From Thermodesulfobacteriota bacterium (lineage in GTDB: Bacteria > Desulfobacterota > RBG-13-43-22), in the NCBI GenBank assembly GCA_025454185.1, contig JALOOY010000173.1:1-5174 (forward strand): a stretch of 5,174 nucleotides of DNA. The letters are read 5' to 3'. Position numbers and translations under genes: made by a program. Positions 4,683 to 5,174 of this stretch are shown piece by piece. The number at the start of each line of letters is the position of its first letter. The first letter of the stretch is position 1. The notes below the pieces were generated by a model. That model searched no databases. It was not told the origin of the DNA and saw only the letters and a program-made list of their open reading frames with translations.

Positions 4683-5000
4683 ATGAAAAGATTATCCTTG
4701 TTTTCACTGGGCTCGGTGTTGCTGCTATCGGTCCTGATCGGCTGCCTGGCCTATGTGCCGCCGCCGGTGGATGCGGTCTATGCCCCCGGTCCGCCTCCGG
4801 CGCCCGTGGTGGAGACTGTCCCGGTCATCCCTTTCCCGGGTGCGGTCTGGATCGGCGGGTACTGGGGGTGGGGTTCCAGCGGATACTACTGGAACCGTGG
4901 TTACTGGGGACGTCCCCCCCATCCCGGCGGGGCCTGGGTGCCGGGCCGCTGGCATCATCACCCGCGGGGGTATTATTACAACCCGGGACGGTGGCGGTAG
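4683..5000 (+). CDS. Small lipoprotein with WxxGxW repeats
   Basis: This is a 105-residue protein. Residues 1-20 form a signal peptide ending in the lipobox LIG before C21, so signal peptidase II cleavage and lipid anchoring at C21 are expected. A proline- and valine-rich linker (24-54) follows. The rest is a set of four aromatic repeats: WIGGYW (56-61), WNRGYW (70-75), WVPGRW (85-90) and YNPGRW (99-104), with a period of 14-15 residues. HHH at 91-93 and many tyrosines and tryptophans add to the bias. Such YXWXGXW/WXXGXW repeat proteins (Pfam PF12779-type) are envelope proteins of unknown biochemical role. The protein is predicted to face the periplasm, inserted in the inner or outer membrane. 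The next element downstream is a terminator-like hairpin. Confidence 0.85.
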   Translation: MKRLSLFSLGSVLLLSVLIGCLAYVPPPVDAVYAPGPPPAPVVETVPVIPFPGAVWIGGYWGWGSSGYYWNRGYWGRPPHPGGAWVPGRWHHHPRGYYYNPGRWR

Positions 5001-5059
5001 GATTTTGATTACGAAATGGACCACTACGGATCCGGCCTCTTCATACAAAAGACCAAAGG

Positions 5060-5102
5060 ACAATAATTAATAATCAATTGTCAATTATTAATTATTGTTT
5101 TT
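5060..5102 (+). terminator. AT-rich palindrome with T-tract between convergent genes (repeat copy 2)
   Basis: Positions 5060-5074 and 5084-5098 pair perfectly over 15 bp around a 9-base loop CAATTGTCA, and the right arm runs into TTTTT (5098-5102). The position, between a plus-strand gene end and a minus-strand gene end, fits a terminator, possibly bidirectional. The stem is almost only A/T (one G:C pair), which is weak for an intrinsic terminator. It shares several words with the element at 2695-2726, so it may be a dispersed repeat serving as a gene boundary. Confidence 0.55.
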
Positions 5103-5106
5103 GTCG

Positions 5107-5174
5107 TTATCCTGTCTTGAAGGCCCAGAGTTTACTGCCCAGGAAATTGCTCAGGGTGGTGACCATGATGGCCA
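5107..5174 (-). CDS. GtrA-like membrane protein, C-terminal end (runs off window)
   Basis: The last 21 codons before TAA (5107-5109) read VTTLSNFLGSKLWAFKTG at the end. The pattern T-L-x-N-F-L-x-x-K-x-W-x-F is typical of the final helix of GtrA family proteins, which are small four-helix membrane proteins thought to move polyprenyl-phosphate-linked sugars. It is also found in the GtrA-like C-terminal domain of some dolichyl-phosphate-mannose synthase-like glycosyltransferases. Too little is present to tell a free GtrA from a fusion. The gene converges on the lipoprotein gene. Confidence 0.6.
   Translation of the reverse strand, partial: AIMVTTLSNFLGSKLWAFKTG

Noticed and set aside
4725..5070. 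Two reading frames overlapping the lipoprotein gene
   Set aside because: They are out-of-frame shadows of the repeat-rich lipoprotein, which has the signal peptide, lipobox and ribosome site.

Overview
The window looks like bacterial chromosome, with moderately high G+C coding sequence, tightly packed genes and short AT-rich spacers. The coding content is a sulfonate-type ThDP enzyme, a PIN toxin-antitoxin pair, paired MFS carriers, decayed WYL and DUF2779-like pieces, and a WxxGxW lipoprotein. This mix, together with the AT-rich palindromic spacers, suggests a deltaproteobacterium (Desulfobacterota or relative). That assignment is an inference from gene style only; there is no rRNA or other marker.

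Layout. Positions 1-544 (minus) hold the first 181 codons of a thiamine-diphosphate enzyme that closely resembles sulfoacetaldehyde acetyltransferase (Xsc). It has a clear extended -10 promoter and a strong ribosome binding site. Divergent from it, 664-1339 (plus) is a two-gene type II toxin-antitoxin operon: a ribbon-helix-helix antitoxin and a PIN-domain ribonuclease toxin that overlap by 23 bases. Its consensus promoter places the likely transcription start on the antitoxin ATG, and an imperfect palindrome covers the -10 box. Positions 1352-3962 (minus) carry two MFS permeases. The upstream one (2712-3962) is YbfB/OFA-like and the downstream one (1352-2650) is Spinster-like. They are probably co-transcribed, with a hairpin and an AT-rich element between them.

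Positions 3963-4682 have no intact gene. They contain a promoter for the permease pair, the C-terminal remnant of a DUF2779/exonuclease-like protein (minus), two adjacent inverted repeats that resemble mobile or REP-like sequence, and the C-terminal remnant of a WYL-domain regulator (plus). This is a gene graveyard. Positions 4683-5000 (plus) encode a small lipoprotein built from four WxxGxW-type repeats. It is followed by a 15-bp AT-only-but-one hairpin with a T-tract (5060-5102), and then by the last 21 codons of a GtrA-like membrane protein on the minus strand (5107-5174).

How the parts may work together: Xsc cleaves sulfoacetaldehyde to acetyl phosphate and sulfite in organosulfonate breakdown. 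The nearby permeases could import a sulfonate or another organic anion, but the toxin-antitoxin operon lies between them and no substrate can be read from the sequence. I found no clearly new multi-gene system. The most informative local features are the leaderless, self-overlapping toxin-antitoxin promoter, the AT-rich repeat family that also supplies the end of a permease gene, and the remnant-rich spacer.
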